Shown here in pieces: positions 16,351-25,483 of a stretch of 64,000 bases of DNA. The notes beneath the pieces are model-generated. The model had not been told where the DNA came from. It did not search any database and saw only the letters and a program-made list of their open reading frames with translations. The DNA is taken from NCBI GenBank assembly GCA_963849115.1, contig CAWKGK010000009.1, positions 806,001 to 870,000 of the forward strand, written 5' to 3'. Origin of the DNA: JACDAL01 sp963849115. GTDB lineage: Bacteria > Actinomycetota > CADDZG01 > WHSQ01. The first letter of the stretch is position 1, and each line of letters begins with the position of its first letter. The translations under genes were made by a program, and so were the position numbers.

Positions 16351-16658
16351 GTCTGTGGCTGATCGTCGCATTGGCCTTGCTGACCTATCTCAGCCGAGTC
16401 GCGTCGCTGGTTCTCCTCCCCAAGCCATCACCGCGCGTGGAGCGGGTGGTCTCCCGCGCCCCGGCCCCCCTGTTCGCGGCATTTGCAGCGAGCTCGTTGT
16501 TGCCGTCATTCCGGGATCCCGCCTCCGTGGAAGCGTTTACAGCAGTGCTGCTAGCGGTTACCGTCGCAGTCGCGACCCGGACGCGGTCGCTCTTGGTCAT
16601 TCTTGCAGCGGGCCTCGGCGGGTACGTCCTCGCTACCGGAGTCCGCGCTCTGGTATGA
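16347..16658 (+). CDS. azlD: AzlD-family branched-chain amino acid transport subunit
   Basis: 103 residues, about the normal size for AzlD, with three to four membrane helices and the conserved TYLSRVASLVLLP segment near the start. It is the small partner of AzlC. The ATG overlaps the azlC stop (ATGA), which indicates coupled translation. A gap of about 100 bases with no clear gene separates it from the MFS gene. Confidence 0.88.
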   Translation: MSLWLIVALALLTYLSRVASLVLLPKPSPRVERVVSRAPAPLFAAFAASSLLPSFRDPASVEAFTAVLLAVTVAVATRTRSLLVILAAGLGGYVLATGVRALV

Positions 16659-16758
16659 GAACCTCTCGGCGTTCTTAGGCACCGAAGCAGGCGATGATTC
16701 CGCTCGGCATGCTGGCGGTTTGACTTCAACTCGGCTTTAGGGTGCATTCTTGGCGCCC

Positions 16759-18183
16759 ATGGTGACAACCACTGCGACTGACCATCCGACCTCCCGCCTC
16801 CTGTCGCCTGCCTACCGGGCACTCACGATCGGAGCGGTCTCGCTCGCCTCGATGATCGCGTTCGAGTACCTCGCGGTAGCGACTGCGATGCCGACCGTCG
16901 CGCGGGAGCTCAACGGGCTGCCGTTGTACGCGCTCGCATTCGGAGCGTCGCTCGCGGCCGGCGTCGTGGGTCTTGTCGTCGGTGGGATCTGGAGCGACTC
17001 CGTCGGTCCACGGGGCTCAATTTGGCAGGGCGTCACCTGGTTCGTCGTCGGACTGGTGATCGCGGGACTGGCGCCGTCGATGTGGGCGCTTGTTGCAGGG
17101 CGGATCGTGCAGGGCTTCGGAGGTGGTCTGCTTTCTGTTGCTCTCTATGTGGTTGTCGGTCACTGCTACCCAGCGCGACTTCATCCCAAGATATTCGGGG
17201 CCTTCGCCGCAGCCTGGGTCGTACCCTCGATCATCGGGCCTGCGCTAACGGGATTCGTGGTGGAACAGTGGAGCTGGCGGTGGATCTTTCTCGCTATTGC
17301 TTTGCTCGCTCTTCCCGCCGCTGTGCTTGTGCGTCCGGCCCTCGCAAGTCTGGAGGATGCGCCTCGCGCCGGAGCGCACTCCAATCGCAGGATCTTGTGG
17401 GCGCTGGGTGCTGCTCTGGGAGCGTCCGCGCTGCACTTCGGCGGCCAGCAGCGCGGGGCCCCGGCAGTTGCGGTCCTAGCATCCGGGTTGGCAGGCGTCA
17501 TGCGCTTTGCTCCGCGCCTCTTGCCGCCGGGAACTACGCGTATGAGTCGTGGACTCCCTTCCGTGGTTGCGCTGCGCGGAATAGCGTCCGCCGCGTTCTT
17601 GGAGGCGGAGATCTTCGTGCCCTTGATGCTGACTCGTCAACGTGGTCTCTCGCCCGCGGCAGCAGGGCTCACTCTCACGCTCGCCGCCGTCTCGTGGTCG
17701 GCGGGCTCCTGGTATCAGGGACGCGAGCGCCGGCCGCTCTCACGCGTTCTACTACTAAGACTCGGAATGTCCCTGGTTGCGGGAGGAATCGCCACCACCA
17801 GCCTGGTGTTGAGCCCCTCGGTTCCGATCTTCGTTGCGTGGGCGGGGTGGGCAATGGCGGGCGCCGGCATGGGGCTCATCTATCCGACGCTGTCGGTTCT
17901 GACGCTCGAGCTGTCGGCCCCAGAGGAACAGGGGGCGAACAGCTCGTCCTTGCAGCTGTGCGACTCTTTGTTCGCCGTCGCGGCGATCGCTCTCGGAGGC
18001 TCATTGTTCGCCGCACTGGTGGGAAGCTTGCCGGTGACCGCTTTCGCGCTGTTGTTCGGGATCGCGTGCGCGCTCGCTCTCACCGGTGCGCTGCTCTCGA
18101 GCCGCGTAAGGGCGCCGACGGCGCCTCCCCGGGCTCCCTTCTCCCGGCCCCCGGCTGCCGAACCTTTACGCTCTAACTCATGA
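16759..18183 (+). CDS. MFS transporter (DHA-like)
   Basis: About 474 residues with 12 or more hydrophobic helices. Loop motif A is recognisable as GGIWSDSVGPR, and an antiporter-type GRIVQGFGGGLLSVALY segment follows, pointing to the drug:H+ antiporter group rather than sugar porters. ATG 16759 is used; a TTG at 16750 is also in frame and neither has a strong ribosome site. A TTGACT at 16720-16725 could be a -35 giving a nearly leaderless message. Its stop overlaps the iolC start, so it may export or import an inositol-related compound, but its subfamily argues for caution. Confidence 0.85.
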   Translation: MVTTTATDHPTSRLLSPAYRALTIGAVSLASMIAFEYLAVATAMPTVARELNGLPLYALAFGASLAAGVVGLVVGGIWSDSVGPRGSIWQGVTWFVVGLVIAGLAPSMWALVAGRIVQGFGGGLLSVALYVVVGHCYPARLHPKIFGAFAAAWVVPSIIGPALTGFVVEQWSWRWIFLAIALLALPAAVLVRPALASLEDAPRAGAHSNRRILWALGAALGASALHFGGQQRGAPAVAVLASGLAGVMRFAPRLLPPGTTRMSRGLPSVVALRGIASAAFLEAEIFVPLMLTRQRGLSPAAAGLTLTLAAVSWSAGSWYQGRERRPLSRVLLLRLGMSLVAGGIATTSLVLSPSVPIFVAWAGWAMAGAGMGLIYPTLSVLTLELSAPEEQGANSSSLQLCDSLFAVAAIALGGSLFAALVGSLPVTAFALLFGIACALALTGALLSSRVRAPTAPPRAPFSRPPAAEPLRSNS

Positions 18184-19142
18184 ACAATAGCGAGCCCCTG
18201 GAGATTCTCACCATGGGCCGAGTCGGCGTCGACATCTACCCGCTTCAGGTGGGGGTGGCCCTCGAGGAGGTCGAGACCTTCGGCAAGTTTCTTGGGGGGA
18301 GTGCCACCAACGTAGCCGTGGCGGGGGCGCGTCACGGTCGCCGCTCGGCGGTCATCACCCGAACCGGCGACGATCCCTTCGGCAGATTCGTCCACCAGGC
18401 ACTGGGCGGTCTTGGCGTCGACGACCGCTATGTGACCTCGGTCGCGAATCTGCCCACGCCGGTGACCTTCTGCGAGATCTTCCCGCCCGACAACTTCCCC
18501 CTCTATTTCTACCGCTTTCCCAAGGCGCCTGATCTGGAGATCCGTGCTGAGGAGCTCGACCTGGAGGCCATCGCGGCCACGTCCCTGTTCTGGGTCACCG
18601 CGACCGGCCTTTCCGCCGAGCCGAGCCGTTCTGCCCACCACGCAGCGCTCGACGCGAGGGGCGGGACTCACCCGACCGTCCTGGATCTCGACTACCGTCC
18701 CATGTTCTGGCCCAATCGCGAGTCCGCACACCGAGAGGTGGGCTCTGTGCTGCCACACGTAACGGTGGCGATCGGGAATCTCGACGAGTGCGACACGGCG
18801 GTCGGGGTTCGAGATCCACACAAAGCCGGACAAGCGCTGCTCGATGCAGGCGTCCAGCTGGCAATAGTGAAGATGGGTCCCGAGGGTGTGCTTGGAATGG
18901 CCTCGGACACTGAAGAACATGTGCCCCCTCATCCCGTTGAAGTCGTCAACGGGCTTGGCGCCGGAGACGGGTTCGGCGGCGCCGTCTGCCACGGCCTTCT
19001 GGAGGGTTGGCCCCTCGAGCGTGTTCTCCGCTTCGCCAACGCTGCCGGGGCGATCGTCGCTTCGCGACTCGAGTGCTCGACGGCCATGCCCACCACTGAA
19101 GAGGTCGAGTCGTTACTGTCGTTGAGCCTGGGGAAGCCATGA
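18180..19142 (+). CDS. iolC: 5-dehydro-2-deoxygluconokinase
   Basis: 320 residues, PfkB/ribokinase fold. It phosphorylates 5-dehydro-2-deoxygluconate (DKG) in myo-inositol breakdown. The N-terminal GRVGVDIYPLQ and GGSATNVAVAGARHG and the C-terminal GLGAGDGFGGAVCHGLL, which carries the catalytic Asp, are the PfkB signatures; GRVGVDIYPLQVG is typical of IolC. The ATG overlaps the MFS stop. The neighbouring iolD, iolA and iolB genes make the assignment firm. Confidence 0.93.
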   Translation: MNNSEPLEILTMGRVGVDIYPLQVGVALEEVETFGKFLGGSATNVAVAGARHGRRSAVITRTGDDPFGRFVHQALGGLGVDDRYVTSVANLPTPVTFCEIFPPDNFPLYFYRFPKAPDLEIRAEELDLEAIAATSLFWVTATGLSAEPSRSAHHAALDARGGTHPTVLDLDYRPMFWPNRESAHREVGSVLPHVTVAIGNLDECDTAVGVRDPHKAGQALLDAGVQLAIVKMGPEGVLGMASDTEEHVPPHPVEVVNGLGAGDGFGGAVCHGLLEGWPLERVLRFANAAGAIVASRLECSTAMPTTEEVESLLSLSLGKP

Positions 19143-19194
19143 AGCAGGATCTTCTGGGGCGACGTCGCCCGACGGCCCCTGAGAGGAGGCCCCG

Positions 19195-21102
19195 ATGACC
19201 ACCAGCACGGTGCGGATGACCGTCGGCCAGGCGCTGGTCAAGTTCCTCGTCGCCCAATACAGCGAGCGTGATGGTCACGAACAGCGCCTGATCGAGGGGG
19301 TGTTTGGAATCTTCGGCCACGGAAACGTTGCCGGAGTCGGCCAAGCGCTCCTGCAGCAGGAACTCGAGGACCCAAGCGCCTTGCCGTATGTGCTTGCGAG
19401 GAATGAGCAAGGCATGGTGCACGCCTCTGCAGCCTTCGCCCGGATGCGCGACCGACTCTCTACCTGGGCATGTACTGCCTCGATCGGACCGGGCTCGACG
19501 AACATGGTGACAGGGGCAGCCCTCGCCACCATCAGCAGGCTCCCGGTGCTTCTGCTGCCGAGCGACGTTTTCGCCACTCGAGCCCCCGACCCGGTCCTGC
19601 AACAGCTCGAATACATGGCGGCTCCGGACGTGACCGTGAACGATGTCTTTCGTCCCGTCTCGAAGTTCTTTGACCGGGTGTGGCGCCCGGAGATGCTGCC
19701 TTCCGCTCTGCTTGGAGCGATGCGCGTGATGACCGATCCGGCGGAGACCGGGGCGGTTGCGATTGCGCTTCCCCAGGACGTCCAGGCAGAGGCACACGAG
19801 TGGCCGGTTGCGCTGTTCTCCAAGCGGGTGTGGCACATTCCCCGTCCGGTGCCCGAAGCGGCTTCATTGGCGGCGGCCGTTGCGACGATCCGGTCGTCGC
19901 GCCGGCCGATGATTGTCTCGGGTGGCGGCACCATCTACTCGGATGCCACCGAAGCGCTTCGTGCTTTCGTGGAAAGCACGGGCATCCCCGTTGGAGAATC
20001 GCAGGCGGGCAAAGGCAGCCTTGCCTATGATCACCCCCTCGCTCTCGGCGCCGTTGGCTCTACTGGCACGACGGCGGCGAACACCATCGCGCGAGAAGCC
20101 GATCTGGTAATCGGTATCGGCACTCGCTACAGCGACTTCACAACCGCCTCCCGGACCGCTTTCCAGAACCCAGACGTGCGGTTCGTCAACATCAACGTCG
20201 CAGCTTTCGACGCCGCCAAGCACGCCGGACTCATGGTGGTGGCCGATGCGCGCGTGGCACTCGAGACAATCGGGGCCGAGCTCGGAGGATGGTTTGTTGA
20301 TCCCAGCTACCGGAGCCGGGCGTCTAAGTTGTCACAAGAGTGGAATGCAGTCGTCGAGCATGCCTACCACCTCGGGCACGAGCCACTCCCGGCTCAGTCC
20401 GAGATCATCGGCGCGGTCAACGAGGTCTCTGAGCCGACCGACGTCGTAATCTGCGCCGCCGGGTCGATGCCCGGCGAACTTCACAAGCTGTGGCGAACTC
20501 GGGATCGTAAGGGATACCACGTGGAGTATGGATACTCATGCATGGGTTACGAGATTGCCGGCGGCGTCGGTGCCCGCATGGCTTGCCCCGACCGGAACGT
20601 ATTCGTGATGGTCGGGGATGGGTCGTTCTTGATGATGGCGCAAGAGCTGGTTACTGCAGTACAGGAGGGCATCAAAGTAGTCGTGATCCTGGTGCAGAAC
20701 CACGGCTTTGCCTCGATCGGTGCTCTGTCGGAGGAGCTCGGTTCGCAGCGGTTCGGTACCCGCTATCGAGCGCGGGACCCCGAGACTTGCCGGCTGGACG
20801 GCGAGCTTCTGGCGGTCGATCTAGCTGCGAACGCGGCCAGCCTCGGCTGCACCGTGTTTCGGGCGGATGGTATCGAGTCTCTCAAGGGAGCGATCAAGAA
20901 GACCAAGGACGCGTCGGGCCCTGTCGTGATCCACATCGACTCCGACCCGTTCATCCCCGCTCCGAGCAGCGAATCGTGGTGGGACGTGCCGGTCTCGGAA
21001 GTGTCCGATCTCGAGTCCACCAAACAGGCGCGAGCAGCATATGAGGGAGCAAGGGCAAAGCAGCAACATCTCATCCGATCGCAGGAGAGGAGCTCTAGTT
21101 GA
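19195..21102 (+). CDS. iolD: 3D-(3,5/4)-trihydroxycyclohexane-1,2-dione acylhydrolase
   Basis: 635 residues, a thiamine-diphosphate enzyme that opens the inositol-derived ring to 5-deoxyglucuronate. The start has GAGGAGG a few bases upstream. The N-terminal domain holds an active-site Glu region (LARNEQGMVHAS), and the C-terminal domain the thiamine diphosphate/Mg motif GDGSFLMMAQELVTA, ending in LVQNHGF. The length matches IolD rather than acetolactate synthase. The stop overlaps the next start. Cytoplasmic. Confidence 0.94.
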   Translation: MTTSTVRMTVGQALVKFLVAQYSERDGHEQRLIEGVFGIFGHGNVAGVGQALLQQELEDPSALPYVLARNEQGMVHASAAFARMRDRLSTWACTASIGPGSTNMVTGAALATISRLPVLLLPSDVFATRAPDPVLQQLEYMAAPDVTVNDVFRPVSKFFDRVWRPEMLPSALLGAMRVMTDPAETGAVAIALPQDVQAEAHEWPVALFSKRVWHIPRPVPEAASLAAAVATIRSSRRPMIVSGGGTIYSDATEALRAFVESTGIPVGESQAGKGSLAYDHPLALGAVGSTGTTAANTIAREADLVIGIGTRYSDFTTASRTAFQNPDVRFVNINVAAFDAAKHAGLMVVADARVALETIGAELGGWFVDPSYRSRASKLSQEWNAVVEHAYHLGHEPLPAQSEIIGAVNEVSEPTDVVICAAGSMPGELHKLWRTRDRKGYHVEYGYSCMGYEIAGGVGARMACPDRNVFVMVGDGSFLMMAQELVTAVQEGIKVVVILVQNHGFASIGALSEELGSQRFGTRYRARDPETCRLDGELLAVDLAANAASLGCTVFRADGIESLKGAIKKTKDASGPVVIHIDSDPFIPAPSSESWWDVPVSEVSDLESTKQARAAYEGARAKQQHLIRSQERSSS

Positions 21103-22589
21103 GGCTTATTACTCATTGGATCGATGGAAAGCCTACCGAGGGCGATTCCACCCGGACGAGCCCCGTCTACAATCCGGCGCTGGGCAGCCAAGAGGCGGAG
21201 GTGCTGTTCGCAGAGTCCTCCGACGTGGACCGCGCCGTCCGAGCGGCGGCGCGGGCATTCGAGGATTGGTCCGAATCGTCGTTGAGCCACCGCTCGCAGG
21301 TGCTGTTCGCATTCCGAGAGCTGCTCAATGATCGCAAGCGCGAGCTTGCCGAGCTGATTACCGATGAGCACGGCAAAGTAGTTTCCGACGCGGAAGGCGA
21401 GGTGCAGCGAGGACTCGAAGTGGTGGAGTTCGCCTGCGGAATTCCCAGCCTTCTAAAGGGTGATTACTCCGACCAGGTTGCGAGCAACGTCGACAGCTTC
21501 TCCTTTCGTCAGCCGCTGGGGGTTGTGGCCGGAATCACTCCATTCAATTTCCCGGCCATGGTGGCAATGTGGATGTACCCGGTTGCGATAGCGGCGGGGA
21601 ATTGCTTCGTCCTCAAGCCGAGCGAACGCGATCCCTCTGCGGCGCTGTTCGTGGCGGAGCTGTGGTCCGAGGCAGGACTTCCCGACGCCGTCTTCAACGT
21701 GGTCCAAGGCGATAAGGCTGCGGTGGACGCCTTGCTGGACCATCCCGGCGTGGCCGCCATTTCGTTCGTCGGCTCAACTCCGATCGCTCGATACATTCAC
21801 GAGCGAGCAACGGCCAACGGAAAGCGCGTACAAGCTTTGGGAGGAGCGAAGAATCACGCCATCGTGTTGCCAGACGCAGATCCCGAGTACGTCTCCAATC
21901 ACCTCACCGCTGCCGCATTCGGTTCAGCGGGGGAGCGGTGTATGGCCATCTCGGCCGCGATAACGGTGGGGAGTGCGGCAGACCCGCTGATGGAAGTACT
22001 CGATCGCAAGTCGCGCGAAGTACGTGTCGGCTCCGGCCGGGATCCATCTTCGGACATGGGACCCGTCATCACTCCCCAGGCACGTGATCGAATCGTGTCG
22101 ATCATCGATTCTGGAGAGCGGCAGGGAGGCACGGTTCGTGTGGATGGTCGCGGCATCAAGGTGGTGGATTACGAGGATGGATTCTTTGTCGGGCCCACCC
22201 TCATCGATCACGTCTCGACCGATATGGACGTCTACACCAAGGAAATCTTCGGCCCGGTGCTATCGGTGGTGCGGTCGAGCTCGGTGGAAGAGGCTATAGG
22301 CGTCATCAATGACAATCCCTACGGCAACGGGACTGCGATCTTTACCTCGGATGGCGGCGCCGCCCGCAAGTTCATGCGCAAGGTAGAGGTGGGGATGATC
22401 GGGATCAACGTGCCCATTCCGGTGCCGATGGCATACCACTCCTTCGGGGGTTGGAAGGACTCGCTGTTCGGCGAGCACCACATCCACGGGCCGGACGGGG
22501 TTCGCTTCTACACGCGGGGCAAGGTGGTCACGTCGCGGTGGCCTGAAGTGCACCATCGGGCGTCATTTGATATGCCGACGGCCACTTGA
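21099..22589 (+). CDS. iolA: Methylmalonate-/malonate-semialdehyde dehydrogenase (CoA-acylating)
   Basis: 496 residues from a TTG overlapping the iolD stop, with GGAGAGGAG upstream. The aldehyde dehydrogenase fold shows GITPFNFPAMVAMWM, FVGSTPIARYIH and the catalytic C281 in GSAGERCMA, all typical of MmsA/IolA. It converts malonate semialdehyde to acetyl-CoA at the end of inositol catabolism, and may also serve valine breakdown. Placement between iolD and iolB supports the inositol role. Confidence 0.94.
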   Translation: MRLITHWIDGKPTEGDSTRTSPVYNPALGSQEAEVLFAESSDVDRAVRAAARAFEDWSESSLSHRSQVLFAFRELLNDRKRELAELITDEHGKVVSDAEGEVQRGLEVVEFACGIPSLLKGDYSDQVASNVDSFSFRQPLGVVAGITPFNFPAMVAMWMYPVAIAAGNCFVLKPSERDPSAALFVAELWSEAGLPDAVFNVVQGDKAAVDALLDHPGVAAISFVGSTPIARYIHERATANGKRVQALGGAKNHAIVLPDADPEYVSNHLTAAAFGSAGERCMAISAAITVGSAADPLMEVLDRKSREVRVGSGRDPSSDMGPVITPQARDRIVSIIDSGERQGGTVRVDGRGIKVVDYEDGFFVGPTLIDHVSTDMDVYTKEIFGPVLSVVRSSSVEEAIGVINDNPYGNGTAIFTSDGGAARKFMRKVEVGMIGINVPIPVPMAYHSFGGWKDSLFGEHHIHGPDGVRFYTRGKVVTSRWPEVHHRASFDMPTAT

Positions 22590-22663
22590 TCAGCTCGGCC
22601 GGGATGCGAAGAAGTGGTGATATCCCATAAGTAAGCTCGTGCACTCGAGTCCTGGGGATTGAT

Positions 22664-23515
22664 GTGGATCTGTTCCGACCGAAGGGAAGCCTAGCCGTCG
22701 GACCCGATCCTGTAGTGCTCACCACTGAGGGCGCGGGATGGACCTACTCGGGGCTGCAGGTAGCGCGTCTCGCACCGGGCGAGACACGGTTGTTGGATTT
22801 CGGCGCACGCGAGGGGGCAGTGGTTCCGCTGAGCGGTTCAGCGGTGATCGAGACCGGTAACGGTAGGTTCTTCGAGCTCGCCGGCCGGAAGAGCGTTTTC
22901 GCCGCGATCACCGACCTCTGTTACCTGCCCCGGGAGACGTCGTTTTCGATCACCTCTCGGGACGGGGGCGAGTTTGCTCTTGCAACCGCGGTAGCGAAAG
23001 AGCGGACCGGCGCTTTCTACCGAGCCGCATCAGAGGTCGAGGTGCAGGTACGCGGTGCAGGTCCCGCAACGCGTCAGATCAATCAACTACTCGGAGCGGG
23101 CACGGCAGGACCCGAAAACCTCATCGTAGTGGAGGTTCTGACGCCGGAGGCAAACTGGTCCTCCTACCCCCCCCACAAGCATGACGAATCGACCGCCGAT
23201 GAGGTGCCCCTCGAAGAGATCTACTACTTTCGGATCAAGGGGGACGGGGGCTTCGGCCTGCATCGCACCTACACCGCCGACTGCGAGATCGACGCAACGG
23301 TCACAGTTAGCGACGGCGATGTCTTCCTCGTCCCGCGCGGGTTTCATGGGCCCTGCGTCGCCGCCCCCGGGTACGACATGTATTACCTCAACGTGATGGC
23401 CGGGCCCGGCGACGAGCGGGCCTGGAGGATCTGTACCGACCCCGCCCACGCCTGGCTCTGGGAGGCATGGGAGGGCGCTGCGCCCGACCCTCGGGTGCCG
23501 ATGACGGCACCCTGA
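22664..23515 (+). CDS. iolB: 5-deoxy-glucuronate isomerase
   Basis: 283 residues, double cupin fold, converting 5-deoxyglucuronate to DKG, the substrate of IolC. The metal-binding pattern is seen in SSYPPHKHDE and in GFHGPCVAAPGYDMYYLNVMAGP, both characteristic of IolB. The GTG start follows a 74-base gap, so it could have its own initiation. iolG (inositol dehydrogenase) and iolE (dehydratase) are absent from the window. The last residues include the WRICTDP motif common in the family. Confidence 0.93.
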   Translation: MDLFRPKGSLAVGPDPVVLTTEGAGWTYSGLQVARLAPGETRLLDFGAREGAVVPLSGSAVIETGNGRFFELAGRKSVFAAITDLCYLPRETSFSITSRDGGEFALATAVAKERTGAFYRAASEVEVQVRGAGPATRQINQLLGAGTAGPENLIVVEVLTPEANWSSYPPHKHDESTADEVPLEEIYYFRIKGDGGFGLHRTYTADCEIDATVTVSDGDVFLVPRGFHGPCVAAPGYDMYYLNVMAGPGDERAWRICTDPAHAWLWEAWEGAAPDPRVPMTAP

Positions 23516-23633
23516 GCCGGGCGAGCTGTACGTACGTCTTTCCCAGTAACTTGGGCATGCACCCTGTCCTTGATATGGGTCTCGAGAAGCTCAAGAAGAG
23601 CCGTTTTCTACTCTGGATGAGAGAATTGGATTC

Positions 23634-24182
23634 ATGACTGGAACTTCACAGACGATCGATGACGGTGCCTACGATCATTTGCGCGTAGGGATGGCGGTGC
23701 CGGATGTGCAGCTGCCGGCGACTACCGGTGAAACGCTGAATGTAGTGGCTTCCTCGGCGTTCACGGTGATATTTCTCTACCCGGCGACCGGTATCCCTGG
23801 GCAGCCAATGCCTGAAGGGTGGCTGGAACTGCCGGGAGCGTTCGGTTGTACCGCCGAGTCGTGTGCCTACCGAGATCTGATCGAGTACTTCGCCCGCCTG
23901 GACGTCACCGTCCACGGTGTCAGTACCCAAACTACATCTGAACAGCGAGAGTTCGCCGAGCGCGAGCGTATTTCGTATCAATTGCTGAGCGACTCAGAGC
24001 ATCGTCTCGTCGACGCCTTGGAGCTTCCGCTTCTTAGGGTCGGCGGCCCCTCACGCATAAGGCGAGCGACTCTGATCGTCGATCGAAAGCGGGTCCTGCG
24101 CAAAGTCATGTATCCGATTCCGGATCCCGCCTCTAACGCCGAACAGGCCTTGGCTGCAGTCGAGCAGCTCATTGCGGGGTAG
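23634..24182 (+). CDS. Peroxiredoxin (AhpC/TSA, BCP-like)
   Basis: 182 residues. Thioredoxin-fold peroxidase: the active-site stretch PGAFGCTAESCAYRD places the peroxidatic Cys at C72 and a second Cys at C77, as in bacterioferritin comigratory proteins. A loop (ATGIPGQPMPEGW) precedes the active site, a feature of one recognisable subgroup rather than a defect. It would reduce hydrogen or alkyl peroxides using thiols. A MarR regulator lies about 100 bases downstream and could respond to the same stress, but this is inference. Confidence 0.87.
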   Translation: MTGTSQTIDDGAYDHLRVGMAVPDVQLPATTGETLNVVASSAFTVIFLYPATGIPGQPMPEGWLELPGAFGCTAESCAYRDLIEYFARLDVTVHGVSTQTTSEQREFAERERISYQLLSDSEHRLVDALELPLLRVGGPSRIRRATLIVDRKRVLRKVMYPIPDPASNAEQALAAVEQLIAG

Positions 24183-24286
24183 CCGTCCTGCAGGAGCGTC
24201 GCAGGTGGCAATGTCAAAGTTTGAGGGCCGCACCACCGCCTGTGAGATGATAGTTGGGAGCCGAATAGTTTAGGACAGGAGTGAAG

Positions 24287-24805
24287 ATGGCAAAGGGAGT
24301 TCGGGTGGGGACGGAGGATGCTCGTCGCCATCCGGGTTCCGACAAGCTTGCTAGTGAGTGTGTTGTAAACCTGATCCGAACCGAGAGCCTAGTGGTCACG
24401 GAGCTCGACCGCCTCTTCCGCTGCCATGGCCTGAGCGGGCCGGGGTTCAACGTGCTGATGATCATTGAGGGAGCGGGCCGGCCGCTGTCTCCCTACGAGA
24501 TAGGGGACCGCCGCCTGGTGACGCGTGGGACGGTCACCGGGCTGCTCGACACCCTCGAGAAGCAAGGCCTCGTGAGACGGACTCCCCATCCCGAGGACCG
24601 CCGGATGCTCTTGATCGAGCTCAGCGATCCCGGCAGATCGCTCCTGGCAGAGGTTTGCAGGGAGCTTTTCCCCATCCAGGAGGAGCTGATCTCGGGCCTG
24701 TCCGGGGCCGAAAAGGCGACGCTGGTCCGCTTGCTCGGTAAGCTCCAAGCCCATCTGGAGTCCCGCGTCGCGGGTCCGTCCCAGCCCTGCCGAAAAACTC
24801 TCTAG
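24287..24805 (+). CDS. MarR-family transcriptional regulator
   Basis: 172 residues from the ATG with AGGAG five bases upstream. The winged helix-turn-helix is plain: LSGPGFNVLMIIEGAG, LSPYEIGDRRLVTRGTVTGLLDTLEKQGLVRR and the wing HPEDRRMLLIELS. It is a cytoplasmic dimeric repressor of the MarR type. The C-terminal tail (residues after about 160) seems to run into the remnant of another gene, and the next 260 bases look like a truncated DUF6069 gene. Targets could be the peroxiredoxin upstream or itself. Confidence 0.88.
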   Translation: MAKGVRVGTEDARRHPGSDKLASECVVNLIRTESLVVTELDRLFRCHGLSGPGFNVLMIIEGAGRPLSPYEIGDRRLVTRGTVTGLLDTLEKQGLVRRTPHPEDRRMLLIELSDPGRSLLAEVCRELFPIQEELISGLSGAEKATLVRLLGKLQAHLESRVAGPSQPCRKTL

Positions 24806-24806
24806 C

Positions 24807-25067
24807 TGCCTGGCGATCCTCGAGCGGCTGACATCGCGGGCGCGGGTCGTGTGGGCCGTGGGCGCGAGCCTGCTATTGCTCGCCTCTCTGGGAGCCCCTC
24901 TCTCGGGGACGGGTGTGACGCCGGCCAACCGGGCGGCGCTCGCAGTGTTGCACATTGCCGTTGGAGCGGTTCTGATCCCCGGCCTGGTTTGGTCATCACC
25001 GGGGCCGGACGGCACTCCCCCCAGAGATAACGTCGAAAAGAGGCCCGAGGTCACAGTCAGGCTGTGA
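24807..25067 (+). pseudogene. Truncated DUF6069-like membrane protein remnant
   Basis: The frame reads LAILERLTSRARVVWAVGA followed by two hydrophobic helices (LLLLASLGAPLSG and LAVLHIAVGAVLIPGL), which resembles the C-terminal half of DUF6069-type four-helix membrane proteins. The expected first two helices and a start codon are missing; the frame opens directly after the MarR stop. A GTG at 24849 could start a 72-residue product. The simplest reading is a gene whose 5' half was lost when sequence next to marR was joined to it. Family assignment is from memory of the pattern. Confidence 0.5.
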
Positions 25068-25099
25068 CGCTGGCGTAGCAGGCGAGGTAGGTTGCCGCC

Positions 25100-25483
25100 A
25101 TGGTCGCCCGTAGTCAGGTCACGAGCTGGATCACCGATTACGAGCGAGCCTGGCGCAGCCCGGGGACGGCGTCATTGCGAGATCTCTTCGCCGACGATGC
25201 TTCCTATCAGCAAACGCCTTACGACGTACCTATCCTCGGATTGATCGACATCGCCGCCATGTGGGAGGAAGAACGAGAGGGCCCGGATGAGGTGTTCACA
25301 GTGACGAGCGAAGTCGTTGCCGTGGAAGGCGATACCGCTGTGGTGCGAGTTAAGGTCGAATACGGCAACCCCGTCACGCAGGAATATCTCGATTTGTGGG
25401 TGATCCGATTTGACGCCGATGGGAGATGTGTTTCTTTCGAGGAATGGCCTTTCTGGCCAGAACAAGGTAGTTCTCCCAGCTAG
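25100..25483 (+). CDS. SnoaL/NTF2-like protein
   Basis: 127 residues. The pattern WITDYERAWRSPGTASLRDLFADDASYQQTPY, then VTSEVVAVEGDTAVVRVKVEYG, and a C-terminal WVIRFDADGRCVSFEEWPFWP is that of small SnoaL-like or nuclear-transport-factor-2 fold proteins. Members range from polyketide cyclases to limonene epoxide hydrolases and many have no known reaction. Its stop overlaps the convergent DUF5519 gene by four bases. Confidence 0.82.
   Translation: MVARSQVTSWITDYERAWRSPGTASLRDLFADDASYQQTPYDVPILGLIDIAAMWEEEREGPDEVFTVTSEVVAVEGDTAVVRVKVEYGNPVTQEYLDLWVIRFDADGRCVSFEEWPFWPEQGSSPS

Noticed and set aside
17880..18992. Long minus-strand frame across the MFS and iolC genes
   Set aside because: Shadow frame: its translation has no known motif while both plus-strand genes are clear.
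23638..24182. Extra loop near the peroxiredoxin active site as a novel feature
   Set aside because: I recognise this as a subgroup trait of actinobacterial BCP-like proteins rather than an insertion here.
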